Below, piece by piece: positions 52,662-63,836 of a stretch of 64,000 bases of DNA (the first letter of the stretch is position 1; every line of letters starts with the position of its first letter). The notes under the pieces are model-generated. The model was not told the DNA's origin, made no database searches, and was given only the letters and a program-made list of their open reading frames with translations. The stretch is taken from NCBI RefSeq assembly GCF_004342285.1, contig NZ_SMCV01000010.1:1-64000 (forward strand), written 5' to 3'. This DNA comes from Klebsiella sp. BIGb0138 (GTDB taxonomy: Bacteria > Pseudomonadota > Gammaproteobacteria > Enterobacterales > Enterobacteriaceae). The translations under genes were made by a program, and so were the position numbers.

Positions 52662-54773
52662 TTACTCAAAGCGCCAGGCGAGATTCAGGCCCACGCCATA
52701 GTTACGTCCTGGCGCCGGCTCGTAGTAGCGACCATTGGACTCGTTGACAATCACCGAGCCGACGTAGCTGCGATCGAAGAGGTTATCCACGCGGCCAAAC
52801 AGATCCATATCCAGCTTGCCGTAGCTCCACTTATAGCCGGTGGTGAGGCCGACCACCGTCCAGGACGGCGCTTTGGCGGTGTTCTCATCGTTAGCCATAA
52901 TATCGCTCATATAGCGGATATCGCTGCCGGCGTACCAGCCGCGATCCGGCTGATAGCCAAATGAGGCGTAGCCCATATTACGGGCGATACCCGGAATACG
53001 ATTGCCGTTGCAGCTGGCGTCGTCGCAAACGTTGGTCCGGTAGGTCGCATCCAGCCAGGTCCACGCGGCTTTCAGACGCCAGCTTTCGCCGAACTGCTGA
53101 TCCAGCCCCAGCTCCATCCCCTGACGGCGGGTTTTACCGGCATTCTTGTAGCTGGTGCGCCCGCCGCTGCTGGCATCCACCACGATTTCGTTATCGGTAT
53201 TGGTCTGGAACAGGGCGGCGGTAAACAGGCCATTGCCGACCCGCGTTTTACTGCCGATCTCAACCGTTTCATTGGTCGACGGCTGCAGGCCGAAATTGAG
53301 GCCGCTCTGGTCGCCTGAACGATAGGAGAGCTCGTTAATGGTCGGCGTTTCAAAACCGCGACCGGCGGAGAGATAGACGTTCCATGCCCCGGTGACCGCG
53401 TACTTCAACGACCCGGCCGGCAGCCATTTATGGTAGCTGGCGTCACCGCTGTCATCGCCGTTGCCTGGCGTAATGTAATAGTCGTTGGAGTCGAACCACA
53501 CCGAGCTGTAGCGCACCCCGGCATCAAGGGAGAGTTTCTCCGTCAGCTGCCACTGAGTTTGCAGATAGGGGTCGATATTCCACATCAGGTTGCGTTCGTT
53601 ACGGCGCAGATTACCCTCTTCGCCATACTGCGGCGCGCCGTTGACCATCACAAAGTTTTCAAAGCCTTTGCGGCGCTCGCTCATGTTTTCGTAGTCGAGG
53701 CCGGTGGTGAAGGTGACCGGGACCAGTAGCTCGCCGCGGTGGGTCCAGCGGGTATCGATGCCCTGATAATGGCGGGTCAGGTCAATCACGCCGCCGGCAT
53801 GGCCAGGATTGAGCTGCGGCGCGCGGGGGATTGACTGATATTGCGTGGTTTCACGCTCGCCGGCGTACATCATCACGCTCAGGTCGTCCTGCTCGCTCAG
53901 CTGACGCTCATAGCGTAATCCCGCCTGGGTCTGCTTCGTCGATTTGCGGGTATTGTACTGATCGCCGCGCGGCGACTGGCGCGGGTTGTCCCGCCACTCA
54001 TCCTCGCTCAAACCGCCGGCGTCATTGGCTTTAATGTCCACGCTGTTAAACAGCAAGGTCAGCTTGCTGACGTCGTTGATACGTACGCCGAGTTTGGCGT
54101 TGGCAAGATTTTTACGCGCGCCGCTGTGATCGCGATAGCCGTGGGTGGTAAAGCGGTTGGTCGACACGGTGTAATCGACGTCACCGGCGTGGGTGCCGTC
54201 GCCGACGGCGCCAGTGGCCTTCAGACCGTAGTGCCAGGTGCCGAAGCTACCGTAATAGCTACTGGCCTCGATGGTCGGCGGCTGGCTGCCGGTCTGGCTG
54301 GTTACGTTAATCACGCCGCCTGAGGAGTTGCCGTACAGCGCGGAGAACGGCCCGCGCAGGACGTCGATACTCTCGACGCTGCCGATATCAATATTCGAGG
54401 TTTGTCCCTGCCCATCGGGCATGGTTGCCGGAATCCCGTCGACGTAGATGCGTAGCCCGCGCACGCCGTAGGTGGAACGGGAGCCGAAACCGCGGATCGA
54501 CAGCTGCAGGTCCTGGGCGTAATTCTGCCGGTTCTGCACCTGCAGGCCGGGTACCGCACCCAACGACTCGGAGAGATTCACCCGCGGCGTGGCCTGGCGC
54601 ATCTCGTCGCCGTTGACGACGCTAACGGCGGCAGGAGTGTCGAGTTCGGAAACCGCCGTCGGGGCGGCGGTCACGACCATGGTTTGTTCGTCAGCGGCGC
54701 TGGCCTGCGCCACGCCAATCAGGGGAAAAAGCAGGGCAGGCAGCGCGACCGTACGCACGGAAAGGATTTTCAT
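52662..54773 (-). CDS. yncD: TonB-dependent receptor YncD
   Basis: A 703-residue outer-membrane receptor (E. coli YncD is about 700). Signal peptide ending VAQASA; TonB-box-like DEQTMVVTA; plug domain with LSESLGAVPGLQVQNRQNYAQ and SIRGFGSRSTYGVRGLRIYVDGIP; 22-strand barrel ending in an aromatic residue (LAWRFE, Phe then Glu). Divergent from yncE with a Fur-like site between them. YncD is considered an iron-related receptor and is a phage receptor in some enterics. Ligand not established here. Confidence 0.94.
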   Translation of the reverse strand: MKILSVRTVALPALLFPLIGVAQASAADEQTMVVTAAPTAVSELDTPAAVSVVNGDEMRQATPRVNLSESLGAVPGLQVQNRQNYAQDLQLSIRGFGSRSTYGVRGLRIYVDGIPATMPDGQGQTSNIDIGSVESIDVLRGPFSALYGNSSGGVINVTSQTGSQPPTIEASSYYGSFGTWHYGLKATGAVGDGTHAGDVDYTVSTNRFTTHGYRDHSGARKNLANAKLGVRINDVSKLTLLFNSVDIKANDAGGLSEDEWRDNPRQSPRGDQYNTRKSTKQTQAGLRYERQLSEQDDLSVMMYAGERETTQYQSIPRAPQLNPGHAGGVIDLTRHYQGIDTRWTHRGELLVPVTFTTGLDYENMSERRKGFENFVMVNGAPQYGEEGNLRRNERNLMWNIDPYLQTQWQLTEKLSLDAGVRYSSVWFDSNDYYITPGNGDDSGDASYHKWLPAGSLKYAVTGAWNVYLSAGRGFETPTINELSYRSGDQSGLNFGLQPSTNETVEIGSKTRVGNGLFTAALFQTNTDNEIVVDASSGGRTSYKNAGKTRRQGMELGLDQQFGESWRLKAAWTWLDATYRTNVCDDASCNGNRIPGIARNMGYASFGYQPDRGWYAGSDIRYMSDIMANDENTAKAPSWTVVGLTTGYKWSYGKLDMDLFGRVDNLFDRSYVGSVIVNESNGRYYEPAPGRNYGVGLNLAWRFE

Positions 54774-54928
54774 GGGAGCTACTCGTCAAACGAACCAAAC
54801 GGAACATGTCCGCATATGTTAACTCTTTTGTAAGTTTTTGAAAATTATTAACGGTGATTCCGTTAAAGAATGGCACCGAATGACTATTTTAGCCGCCAGT
54901 ATGACGAAATAGCGCTCCACTTTAGGGC

Positions 54929-54951
54929 AAATAATGATTACTATTCGCATT
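54929..54951. promoter_or_regulatory. Fur-box-like site between yncD and yncE
   Basis: AATAATGATTACTATTCGCATT resembles the Fur consensus GATAATGATAATCATTATC in its left half and partly in its right. It lies 155 bases upstream of yncD and 84 bases upstream of yncE. E. coli yncE is known to be Fur-regulated, so an iron response of both genes is plausible. Confidence 0.65.
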
Positions 54952-55034
54952 TGAAAAATAGCGCAAAGCCATGACTTTGCGCCACGGAAGCAATGTCGAG
55001 CAGGCACATATTTGTTTTATCAAAGGGAGTCGTC

Positions 55035-56096
55035 ATGTCATTACGTCATCTGTCCGCGCCGCGTCTGCGTCGTTCACTGTTATTAACCTCTTTACTGCTG
55101 GCAGGGAGCTTCAGCGCTCATGCGGCAGAAGAAATGCTGCGTAAAGCGGTCGGCAAGGGCGCATACGAAATGGCTTACAGCCAGCAAGAAAATGCGCTGT
55201 GGGTCGCTACCTCACAAAGCCGTTCTCTGGATAAAGGCGGGATTGTGTATCGTCTCGACCCGACCACCCTGGAGGTCACCCAGGTTATCCATAACGATCT
55301 GAAACCGTTCGGCGCGACCATCAACAACGCGACGCAAACGCTGTGGTTCGGTAATACCACCGACAGCACCGTCACCGCGATTGATGCGAAAACCGGCGCC
55401 GTCAAAGGCCGTCTGGTGCTGGACTCCCGTAAACGCAGCGAAACCGTGCGTCCGCTGGCGCCGCGTGAACTGGCGGTCAATGAAAAAACCAATACCGTCT
55501 ATATCACCGGGCTGGGTAAAGAGAGCGTGATCTGGGTGGTCGACGGAGAAAAGCTGACGCTGAAAGAGACTATTACCAATACCGGCGCCATGGCGACCGG
55601 CCTGGCGGTGGATGCTGACGCGAAGCGGATCTACACCACCAACGCCGATGGCGAACTGCTGACCATCGACAGTGACAGCAACAAAATTCTGAGCCGTAAA
55701 AAGCTGCAGGATGACGGTAAAGAGCATTTCTATCTGAACCTGAGCCTCGATACCGCGGGTCACCGCGCCTTCATCACCGACAGCAAACAGCCGGAAGTGC
55801 TGGTTGTTGACCTGCGTGACGGTAAAGTGCTGGAGAAAATCGCCGCGCCGGAATCGCTGGCGGTGCTGTTCAACCCGACGCGTAACGAAGCCTACGTGAC
55901 GCACCGTAAAGCCGGTGAAGTTAGCGTAATTGACGGTAAAACCTATAAGGTGGTAAAAACCTTCAAAACGCCAACCTTCCCGAACAGCCTGGCGCTCTCT
56001 GCCGACGGTAAAACGCTGTATGTCAGCGTGAAACAGGAATCTACCCGTCAGAAAGAAGCCACCCAGCCGGATGACGTTATCCGCATTGCGCTGTAA
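55035..56096 (+). CDS. yncE: Periplasmic beta-propeller protein YncE
   Basis: A 353-residue protein, same length as E. coli YncE. Signal peptide (RRSLLLTSLLLAGSFSAHAA), then seven YVTN-type propeller repeats, for example FGNTTDSTVTAIDAKTG, YITGLGKESVIWVVDG and AYVTHRKAGEVSVIDGK. E. coli YncE binds single-stranded DNA in vitro and is Fur-regulated. ATG 55035 with AAAGGGAG upstream. Likely partner of the divergent receptor YncD. Confidence 0.94.
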   Translation: MSLRHLSAPRLRRSLLLTSLLLAGSFSAHAAEEMLRKAVGKGAYEMAYSQQENALWVATSQSRSLDKGGIVYRLDPTTLEVTQVIHNDLKPFGATINNATQTLWFGNTTDSTVTAIDAKTGAVKGRLVLDSRKRSETVRPLAPRELAVNEKTNTVYITGLGKESVIWVVDGEKLTLKETITNTGAMATGLAVDADAKRIYTTNADGELLTIDSDSNKILSRKKLQDDGKEHFYLNLSLDTAGHRAFITDSKQPEVLVVDLRDGKVLEKIAAPESLAVLFNPTRNEAYVTHRKAGEVSVIDGKTYKVVKTFKTPTFPNSLALSADGKTLYVSVKQESTRQKEATQPDDVIRIAL

Positions 56097-56239
56097 GTTA
56101 TCTTTAAGGAGGGGGAAACCCCTCCAGTCCCGCGGAATCACCCTCTGTTACAAACACCTATTGGCCTCAGCAATGTAATGGTTTTACAATCAATGCTTTC
56201 CCGCTTACGTTAGGCGGCGATAAACATTCTGGAGGATGT

Positions 56240-56461
56240 ATGAATAAGCCATTTATGGTTCTGTGCGCCGGCGCGATGCTGGCGCTGCTTGCGGGGTGTA
56301 CTTCAAACTACGTGATGACCACGAAAAGTGGGCAGACCATTGTGACTCAGGGCAAGCCGCGTCTGGATAAAGACACCGGGATGACCAGCTACGTGGATGA
56401 ATCTGGCCATCGTCGGCAGATTAACAGCAGCGATGTGTCGCAGCTGGTGGAAGATAACTAA
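56240..56461 (+). CDS. YgdI/YgdR-type (DUF903) lipoprotein
   Basis: A 73-residue lipoprotein: signal with ALLAGC, Cys20 lipidated, then a small DUF903 domain (YVMTTKSGQTIVTQGKPRLDKDTGMTSYVD, split here by a beta turn) ending INSSDVSQLVED. Such short lipoproteins are common in enterics and of unknown function. GGAGG lies eight bases before the ATG. Terminator-like hairpin follows. Confidence 0.9.
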   Translation: MNKPFMVLCAGAMLALLAGCTSNYVMTTKSGQTIVTQGKPRLDKDTGMTSYVDESGHRRQINSSDVSQLVEDN

Positions 56462-56471
56462 GCAGCAAGTG

Positions 56472-56499
56472 GCGGTTTGCCCGCTGACGGACAAACCGC
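56472..56499. terminator. Hairpin between the lipoprotein gene and ansP
   Basis: GCGGTTTG and CAAACCGC pair around CCCGCTGACGGA; it is followed by GCTAAGG, so T tracts are weak. Serves two convergent genes. Confidence 0.6.
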
Positions 56500-56506
56500 G
56501 CTAAGG

Positions 56507-57970
56507 TTATTTCTGTACAGTCGGCGCGTCCGGCGCCGTGCTGTGCACCGCCTGGACGCGCTTACGCACGCCGAACCAGCCGGCGACCAGCAGGACCGCA
56601 ATCAGCGGAATCGAACCGATGGTGTAAGTGCCGTTCGGATAGTCGAAGGCCATCAGCACCAGCACGCTGAGCAGAAACAGCAGGGTCAGCCAGGAAGTAA
56701 ACGGCGCGCCCGGCATTTTAAAGCTCACGTCCGCCGCTTTACCTTCCTTAATCGCTTTACGCAGCCGCATCTGGCACACCACGATAAAGCCCCACGACGC
56801 GATAATCCCCAGCGATGCCACGTTAAGGACAATCTCGAAGACCTGTGACGGCACCAGGTAGTTGAGGAATACGCCGACGACATACACCGCCAGCGTCGCC
56901 AGAATCCCGGCATACGGAACGTGGTGGCGGCTCATCTTCGACATAAACTTCGGCGCGGAACCGCCCATCGACATCGAACGCAGAATGCGCCCGGTGCAGT
57001 ACAGGCCAGAGTTAAGGCTGGAGAGCGCGGCGGTCAGCACCACGATATTCATCACGCTACCGATATACGGTACCCCCAGCTTCGAGAAGAAGGTGACAAA
57101 CGGACTTTGCCCCGCCTGATAGGCGTTCCACGGCAGCAGCAAAACCAGCAGCAGTACGGAGCCGACGTAGAACAGGCCGATACGCCAGATCACGCTGTTG
57201 ATCGCGCGCGGCACCATGGTCTGCGGATCTTTACATTCACCGGCGGCGGTACCCACCAGTTCGATGGACGCAAAGGCGAACACCACCCCCTGAACCAGCA
57301 CCAGCGCAGGCATCAGCCCGTGCGGGAACAGGCCGCCGTTATCGGTAATCAGGTGGAAGCCGGTGGCATTGCCGTCCAGCGGCTTGCCGCTGCCGAGGAA
57401 AATGGTCCCGACCACCAGGAAGGCGACAATCGCCAGCACTTTGACTAAGGCGAACCAGAATTCCATTTCGGCGAACCACTTCACGCCGATCATATTCATG
57501 GTGCCGACAATCGCCAGCGCGCCGAGGGCGAATACCCACTGCGGGACATCGCCGAAAGCGCCCCAGTAGTGCATGTACAGCGCCACGGCGGTGATGTCGA
57601 CAATGCCGGTCATCGCCCAGTTGACGAAGTACATCCAGCCGGCAACGTAGGCCGCTTTTTCACCCAGAAATTCACGGGCGTAGGAGACGAAACTGCCGCT
57701 GGAAGGACGGTGGAGAACCAGTTCGCCGAGGGCGCGTAAGATGAAGAACGAGAACAGGCCGCAGACCAGATAAACCAGCGCCAGCGCGGGCCCTGCCATC
57801 TGTAAGCGCGCGCCTGCGCCGAGGAACAGACCGGTACCGATGGCGCCGCCGATGGCGATCATCTGCACCTGCCGGTTACCCATGGCCTTGTGATAGCCCG
57901 ATTCGTGAGAGTTAAGCCAGTGACGCCTGGCGGCATGCTGTTCCGCCGCCGTGTTTTGCTTTGTATTCAT
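56507..57970 (-). CDS. ansP: L-asparagine permease AnsP
   Basis: A 487-residue amino acid/polyamine/organocation permease with twelve membrane segments, closely matching E. coli AnsP: HKAMGNRQVQMIAIGGAIGTGLFLGAG at the start, GELVLHRPSSGSFVSYAREFLGEKAAYVAGW, NSGLYCTGRILRSMSMGGSAP. Imports L-asparagine. I chose ATG 57970, which puts the start at the same distance from the first conserved block as in E. coli; an upstream ATG at 58000 would add ten residues. Confidence 0.93.
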   Translation of the reverse strand: MNTKQNTAAEQHAARRHWLNSHESGYHKAMGNRQVQMIAIGGAIGTGLFLGAGARLQMAGPALALVYLVCGLFSFFILRALGELVLHRPSSGSFVSYAREFLGEKAAYVAGWMYFVNWAMTGIVDITAVALYMHYWGAFGDVPQWVFALGALAIVGTMNMIGVKWFAEMEFWFALVKVLAIVAFLVVGTIFLGSGKPLDGNATGFHLITDNGGLFPHGLMPALVLVQGVVFAFASIELVGTAAGECKDPQTMVPRAINSVIWRIGLFYVGSVLLLVLLLPWNAYQAGQSPFVTFFSKLGVPYIGSVMNIVVLTAALSSLNSGLYCTGRILRSMSMGGSAPKFMSKMSRHHVPYAGILATLAVYVVGVFLNYLVPSQVFEIVLNVASLGIIASWGFIVVCQMRLRKAIKEGKAADVSFKMPGAPFTSWLTLLFLLSVLVLMAFDYPNGTYTIGSIPLIAVLLVAGWFGVRKRVQAVHSTAPDAPTVQK

Positions 57971-58159
57971 TGATGTACCCATTTTCCTGTCAATGTCCAT
58001 GAGTGGTTCATCGCACCGCTCAGTAGCAGCACGTTATGCTGGCTTTCCCATCATTCTGACGTAGGAGATAAGCACGGCATGGCGCAGCATCCTACACGTA
58101 ACGAGATAGTGACGCACGTAAAACATTGCTGTAGCGCACTTGCTTAGATATCAATGAGT

Positions 58160-59059
<900 letters not shown>

Positions 59060-59161
59060 TTAATGAATTCTGCTCATGGTTCCTTTCTGATTTCGCAGTC
59101 TAATCCTCGCGGCAACATTGCGCTACCTTGAACAGACAGGTCAAGTTGAGAGGAGAGAAAA

Positions 59162-59560
59162 ATGCATATTATCCGTAGCGGCTCGCAGCCTTCACGAAAA
59201 GGCCCGGACAGCTGGTTTACCGGGGACGTTCGCATTGACGCGCCGTTTCAGGCGACGGAGCCGGCGAAGGTCGGCGGCGCGACGGTCACCTTTGAGCCCG
59301 GCGCGCGGACGGCATGGCACACCCATCCGCTGGGCCAGACGCTGATCGTCACCCAGGGGCGCGGCTGGTTGCAGGAGTGGGGCAACGCGCCGCAGGCGTT
59401 GAACCAGGGCGATATCGCGTGGATCCCGCCGGGGGTTAAGCATTGGCACGGCGCCTGCAGCGATACCGCAATGGTGCATATCGCCATCGCCGAAGCCGAA
59501 AACGGCAGCCCGGTCACCTGGCTGGAAAAAGTGACCGACGAGCAGTATCCGGCAAGCTAA
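59162..59560 (+). CDS. Cupin-domain protein
   Basis: A 132-residue single cupin. Metal-binding motifs: [20 protein letters not shown] near residue 48 and [16 protein letters not shown] near 80, both with the expected His residues and Glu/Gln. Members resemble small cupins adjacent to carboxymuconolactone decarboxylase-type enzymes. It is the probable target of the divergent LysR regulator. AGGAGA precedes the ATG. Confidence 0.85.
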   Translation: MHIIRSGSQPSRKGPDSWFTGDVRIDAPFQATEPAKVGGATVTFEPGARTAWHTHPLGQTLIVTQGRGWLQEWGNAPQALNQGDIAWIPPGVKHWHGACSDTAMVHIAIAEAENGSPVTWLEKVTDEQYPAS

Positions 59561-59675
59561 TCGCCGCCGCTCGTCGGAAGGTGGGATACCCTGACGCCCG
59601 CCTTGCGGCGAGCCGGTAGCGCCGTTTCCCTTTTTCAGGCTATGATTCTCAGCCGGCAACCGCTGAGAGACAACG

Positions 59676-60221
59676 ATGAAAATCAACGTAGTGGGCACCA
59701 GTGGCGTCGGCAAATCGACGCTGGCGCGCCGCCTGGCGCAGACTCTGTCCGTACCCTGTATCGAAATGGATCGTTTGTACTGGTTTGCGCAGTGGCAGGG
59801 GACGCCGGACGATGAGTTCTTCGCAAAAATCGCCGCCGCCACCGACGCCCCCGGCTGGGTGCTGGACGGCAATTACCACCGCAGCCGCCCGGTCAAGTGG
59901 CGCGAGGTCGATCTGGTGGTGTGGCTGGACTACGGTTTCTGCCGCACGCTGAGGCAGGCCGTCTGCCGGGCTGCCTCCCGCGCCAGCCGCCGCCAGGAGC
60001 TGTGGCCGGGGACCGGCAACCGTGAAAGCTTCCGTCGCTCCTTTTTTAGCCGCGAATCCATTATCTGGTGGACCATCAAAACCTGGAAACAAAATCGCCA
60101 GCGTTATCAGTCTGATATGGCCGACCCGGCGTATCGGCATATTCGCTTCGTACGCCTGCGTCACCCGCGGCAGACCGAGGAATTTATCCGCCAGCTACAG
60201 CGGCGGGTGGCGTCGCGTTAA
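59676..60221 (+). CDS. P-loop kinase-like protein
   Basis: A 181-residue P-loop protein: Walker A GTSGVGKSTLARRL at residue 7, LDGNYHRSRPVKW as the Walker B/substrate region, and a basic C-terminal half. Resembles adenylate kinase/topology-modulation-like AAA proteins of unknown substrate in enterics. Stand-alone gene; function unknown. Confidence 0.75.
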   Translation: MKINVVGTSGVGKSTLARRLAQTLSVPCIEMDRLYWFAQWQGTPDDEFFAKIAAATDAPGWVLDGNYHRSRPVKWREVDLVVWLDYGFCRTLRQAVCRAASRASRRQELWPGTGNRESFRRSFFSRESIIWWTIKTWKQNRQRYQSDMADPAYRHIRFVRLRHPRQTEEFIRQLQRRVASR

Positions 60222-60326
60222 GGGGGTATATCTATTTTCCGGCAGAGTACATGTAAATAAATTGTTTCTCAGTGGCCGCGGCAGATTCTAATAATGCAGG
60301 CATGTTAATTAATACGAGCCTGCGAA

Positions 60327-61328
60327 ATGTCTTATCGAATCAGTATCCTGGATAAAAGTCCGCTGGCGGCGGGGGAAACGGCCGCTCAGGCGCTGACGCG
60401 TACATTAACGTTGGCGCAACAGGCGGAAGCCTGGGGCTATCACCGCTTCTGGATTGCCGAGCACCACAATACCGATCAATTAGCCAGCCCGTCGCCGGAA
60501 GTGGTGATCGCCTGGATCCTCGGCCAGACCCGCCAGATTCGCGTTGGTTCCGGCGGCGTCATGCTGCAGCACTACAGCCCGTATAAAGTGGCGGAAAACT
60601 TCAACCTGCTGGCCTCTATCGCGCCGGGCCGCGTCGATCTGGGCGTCGGTAAAGCCCCGGGCGGCCTGCCGCTGTCCACCCGCGCCCTGCAACAGGGATT
60701 GCATCCTGAAGAGGGGGGAACCTTTGCCGACCGCCTCGCGCAGCTGGATAACTGGCTGTCGCTTACCGATGCTGAAGGTGAGGAGAGCCTGCGCGCCACG
60801 CCAATCCCCCCGCGCCGCGCCGACGGTTTTCTGCTCGGCGCCAGCCTCGAAAGCGCCCAGCTGGCCGCTCAGCTGGACTGGAACTTTGTCTTTGCCGCCC
60901 ACCTTAACGGCGATAAAACCCTGCTGCGCGATGTCCTGACCCGCTGGCGCGCCCTCAGCCGCCGGGACGCCATCGTCGCGGTGCAGGTCATCGTGGCGGA
61001 GGATAGCGCGACGGCGGCCGCGCTGGCTAAACAGGTCGAAGTCTGGGGCGTTGAACTGGAAAACGGCCAGCGGGTCACCGTCGGCAGCGAAGCGCAGGCC
61101 GCGGCTTTTGCGCGCCAGGCCGGGAGTCAGCCGACGCGGATCGCCCGTCGCGAGTCTTCGCTGCTGGCCGGCACCGCCGGGGAGGTCAAAACGCAGCTCG
61201 ACGCCCTGCATAGCGCCTGGAATATTGACGAATTCATTATCGACACGCCGCTCAGCGAAGGGCTGGCGCGTCTCGACTCATTGCGCCTGCTGGCCCAGGC
61301 CCATCTAGGTGCGGAGGCGCTGCCATGA
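60327..61328 (+). CDS. LLM-class flavin-dependent oxidoreductase (MsnO8/CmoO-like)
   Basis: A 333-residue luciferase-like monooxygenase: LAQQAEAWGYHRFWIAEHHN near residue 35, GGVMLQHYSPYKVAENFNLLASIAPGRVDLGVGKAPGG near 75-110. Such FMNH2-dependent enzymes oxidise organosulfur or similar small molecules. It is coupled to the next gene by a four-base overlap. Gene order matches the B. subtilis S-alkyl-cysteine pathway (cmoO, deacetylase, cmoJ), so a related role in sulfur recovery is likely. Confidence 0.85.
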   Translation: MSYRISILDKSPLAAGETAAQALTRTLTLAQQAEAWGYHRFWIAEHHNTDQLASPSPEVVIAWILGQTRQIRVGSGGVMLQHYSPYKVAENFNLLASIAPGRVDLGVGKAPGGLPLSTRALQQGLHPEEGGTFADRLAQLDNWLSLTDAEGEESLRATPIPPRRADGFLLGASLESAQLAAQLDWNFVFAAHLNGDKTLLRDVLTRWRALSRRDAIVAVQVIVAEDSATAAALAKQVEVWGVELENGQRVTVGSEAQAAAFARQAGSQPTRIARRESSLLAGTAGEVKTQLDALHSAWNIDEFIIDTPLSEGLARLDSLRLLAQAHLGAEALP

Positions 61329-62446
61329 GCTTTGAACAACAGCTGATCAACTGGCGGCACGAGCTGCATCAGTACCCGGAACTCTCCTTGCAGGAGGTGG
61401 CGACCACCGCGCGCATTCGCGACTGGCTCGAGAGCGGCGGCCTGCGGGTGTTGCCCTACGAGCTGAAAACCGGGCTGGTGGTGGAAGTCGGCAGCGGTGA
61501 CAAGGTTATCGCCCTGCGGGCGGATATCGACGCGCTGCCGATTGCGGAGGCCACCGGTCTGCCGTATCGCTCGCAAAACGAGGGGGTGATGCACGCCTGT
61601 GGTCACGATATCCACACCAGCGTGATGCTGGGGGCTGCGCTGCTGCTGAAAGAACGGGAAGCGCAGCTGCCGGGCCGGGTGCGCATTTTGTTCCAGCCGG
61701 CGGAAGAGAACTTTGGCGGGGCGAAAACCCTGATTCGCGCCGGGGCGCTGGAGGGGGTCTCCGCGATCTTCGGCATGCACAATGAACCCGGCCTGCCGCT
61801 GGGCGAGTTCGCCACCCGCGGCGGGGCGTTCTACGCCAACGTCGATCGCTTCGTCTTTAAGGTCACCGGTAAAGGGGCGCATGCCGCCCGGCCGCACGAA
61901 GGCAAAGATGCGATTTTACTGGCCAGCCAGCTGGTCACCGTCCTGCAGAGCGTTGCCAGCCGCGAGGTGAATACCCTCGATTCGGTGGTCCTGAGCGTGA
62001 CGCGGATCCAGGGCGGCAATACCTGGAACGTGCTGCCGGAAAGCGTGGAGCTTGAAGGGACCCTGCGTACCCACAGCAGCGAGGTGCAGCAGCGGGTCAA
62101 GGGGCGGGTCAGTGAAATTGCCGCCGGTTTCGCCAGCGCTTTTGGCGCGCAAATCGACGTCTTCTGGTACGCCGGGCCGACGGCGTTGGTCAATGACGAA
62201 CGCTGGGCGGCATTTGCCAGCGAGGTTGCCGCACAGTCCGGCTACCGCACCCGTCATGCGGATCTGCACATGGGCGGCGAAGATTTCGCCGTTTACCTGC
62301 AGCATATTCCCGGCGCGTTTGTCAGCATCGGCAGCGCCAGCGAATTCGGTCTTCACCACCCGGCCTACAATCCGGATGACAACTTAATTGCTCCGGCGGC
62401 CCGCTATTTCGCGGCGCTGGCGCAACAGGCATTACGCCAGATTTAA
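61325..62446 (+). CDS. M20-family amidohydrolase/N-deacylase
   Basis: A 373-residue M20 peptidase. Metal-binding HACGHDIHTSVML near residue 95, RADIDALPIAEATGLPYRSQNEGVMH around 65-85, Glu in QPAEENFGGAKTL near 130, and GAHAARPHEGKDA in the lid. Removes N-acyl groups from amino acids. With the LLM enzymes on both sides it parallels SndA/YtnL in the B. subtilis pathway, which deacetylates N-acetylated cysteine derivatives. Confidence 0.88.
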   Translation: MSFEQQLINWRHELHQYPELSLQEVATTARIRDWLESGGLRVLPYELKTGLVVEVGSGDKVIALRADIDALPIAEATGLPYRSQNEGVMHACGHDIHTSVMLGAALLLKEREAQLPGRVRILFQPAEENFGGAKTLIRAGALEGVSAIFGMHNEPGLPLGEFATRGGAFYANVDRFVFKVTGKGAHAARPHEGKDAILLASQLVTVLQSVASREVNTLDSVVLSVTRIQGGNTWNVLPESVELEGTLRTHSSEVQQRVKGRVSEIAAGFASAFGAQIDVFWYAGPTALVNDERWAAFASEVAAQSGYRTRHADLHMGGEDFAVYLQHIPGAFVSIGSASEFGLHHPAYNPDDNLIAPAARYFAALAQQALRQI

Positions 62447-62498
62447 CGCCTGAGACCTCAGGCTTTTATTTTCATTTTCGGCAAGGAAAGGGGTTGCT

Positions 62499-63818
62499 AT
62501 GTCTGAAAAACGACAACTGCGTCTGGGCACGATATTACATGGCGCATCGGGAAATATGTCGGCCTGGCGTCATCCGACCGCCCAGGCGGATGCCAGCATT
62601 AATTTTGAGTTCGTCAAACAGACGGCCTTAAAAGCGGAAGAGGGCAAGCTGGACTTTTTATTTGTCGCCGATGGCTTATATATTAACGAGAAATCGATCC
62701 CGCATTTTTTAAATCGCTTTGAACCGCTGACGGTACTGTCGACGCTGGCGGCGATCACCCGGCGGCTGGGGCTGGTCGGGACCCTGTCCACCTCCTATAG
62801 CGAGCCGTTCACCACCGCGAGACAGTTCGCCAGCCTTGACCACCTGAGCCAGGGGCGCGCGGGCTGGAACGTGGTGACGTCCCCCCTGGAAGGGTCGGCG
62901 AAGAACTTTTCCCGCGCCCGGCATCCTGACCACGCGCTGCGCTACCGCATCGCCGATGAATATTTACGCGTGGTCAAAGGCCTGTGGGATTCATGGGAAG
63001 AGGATGCCTTTGTGCGTAATAAAGCGACCGGCCAATTCTTCGATAAAAATAAGCTGCATACCCTCGATCATCACGGCGATTTTTTCCAGGTCGCCGGGCC
63101 GCTGAATATTTCCCGGACTCCGCAGGGACGGCCAATTATTTTTCAGGCCGGCGCCTCTGATGATGGCAAAAAGCTGGCGGCGAGTCATGCCGACGCCATT
63201 TTCACCCATCAGGCGTCGCTGCACGAAGCGCAGGCCTTTTATCGCGATGTCAAAAGTCAGCTGGCAGCCTATGGCCGCCGCGACGACCAGCTCCATATCT
63301 TCCAGGGAGTCAGCGTGATCGTCGGCGACGATGCCGACGATGTTGAACAGCAATATCAGACCACCGCCGCGCTGGTGTCGATCGAGGATGCCCTCAACTA
63401 CCTTGGGCGCTATTTCGAACACCATGACTTTGCGCAGTACCCGCTGGATGAACCGTTCCCGGATATTGGCGACCTCGGCAAAAACAGCTTCCGCAGCACC
63501 ACCGATGAAATCAAGCGCAACGCCCGCGAGCGCGGCCTGACCCTGCGCCAGGTCGCGCTGGAAGCCGCCAGCCCACGCCCGCGCTTTGCCGGGACGCCAC
63601 AGCAGGTGGCCGACGGTCTACAGCAGTGGTTTGAACAGCGCGCGGCCGACGGCTTCATTATCCAGGGCGGCACGCCGGATACCTTCCCGCGCTTTGTCGA
63701 CCGGGTGGTGCCGATTCTGCAGGAGCGCGGGCTGTTCCGCCGGGAGTATCCGGGAACGACGCTGCGCGAAAGCCTGGGGCTGACGCTGCCGGTTAATCAA
63801 TTCCAACAACAACAATAA
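62499..63818 (+). CDS. NtaA/SnaA-type flavin-dependent monooxygenase
   Basis: A 439-residue FMNH2-dependent monooxygenase of the NtaA/SnaA/DszA family: [17 protein letters not shown] at the start, [23 protein letters not shown] near 125, [25 protein letters not shown] near 210. It corresponds to CmoJ/YtnJ in the proposed pathway, cleaving a C-S or C-N bond in a deacylated substrate. Starts 52 bases after the deacylase gene with AAGGAAAGGGG upstream. Confidence 0.9.
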   Translation: MSEKRQLRLGTILHGASGNMSAWRHPTAQADASINFEFVKQTALKAEEGKLDFLFVADGLYINEKSIPHFLNRFEPLTVLSTLAAITRRLGLVGTLSTSYSEPFTTARQFASLDHLSQGRAGWNVVTSPLEGSAKNFSRARHPDHALRYRIADEYLRVVKGLWDSWEEDAFVRNKATGQFFDKNKLHTLDHHGDFFQVAGPLNISRTPQGRPIIFQAGASDDGKKLAASHADAIFTHQASLHEAQAFYRDVKSQLAAYGRRDDQLHIFQGVSVIVGDDADDVEQQYQTTAALVSIEDALNYLGRYFEHHDFAQYPLDEPFPDIGDLGKNSFRSTTDEIKRNARERGLTLRQVALEAASPRPRFAGTPQQVADGLQQWFEQRAADGFIIQGGTPDTFPRFVDRVVPILQERGLFRREYPGTTLRESLGLTLPVNQFQQQQ

Positions 63819-63836
63819 CAACAGAGAACTCTCGCT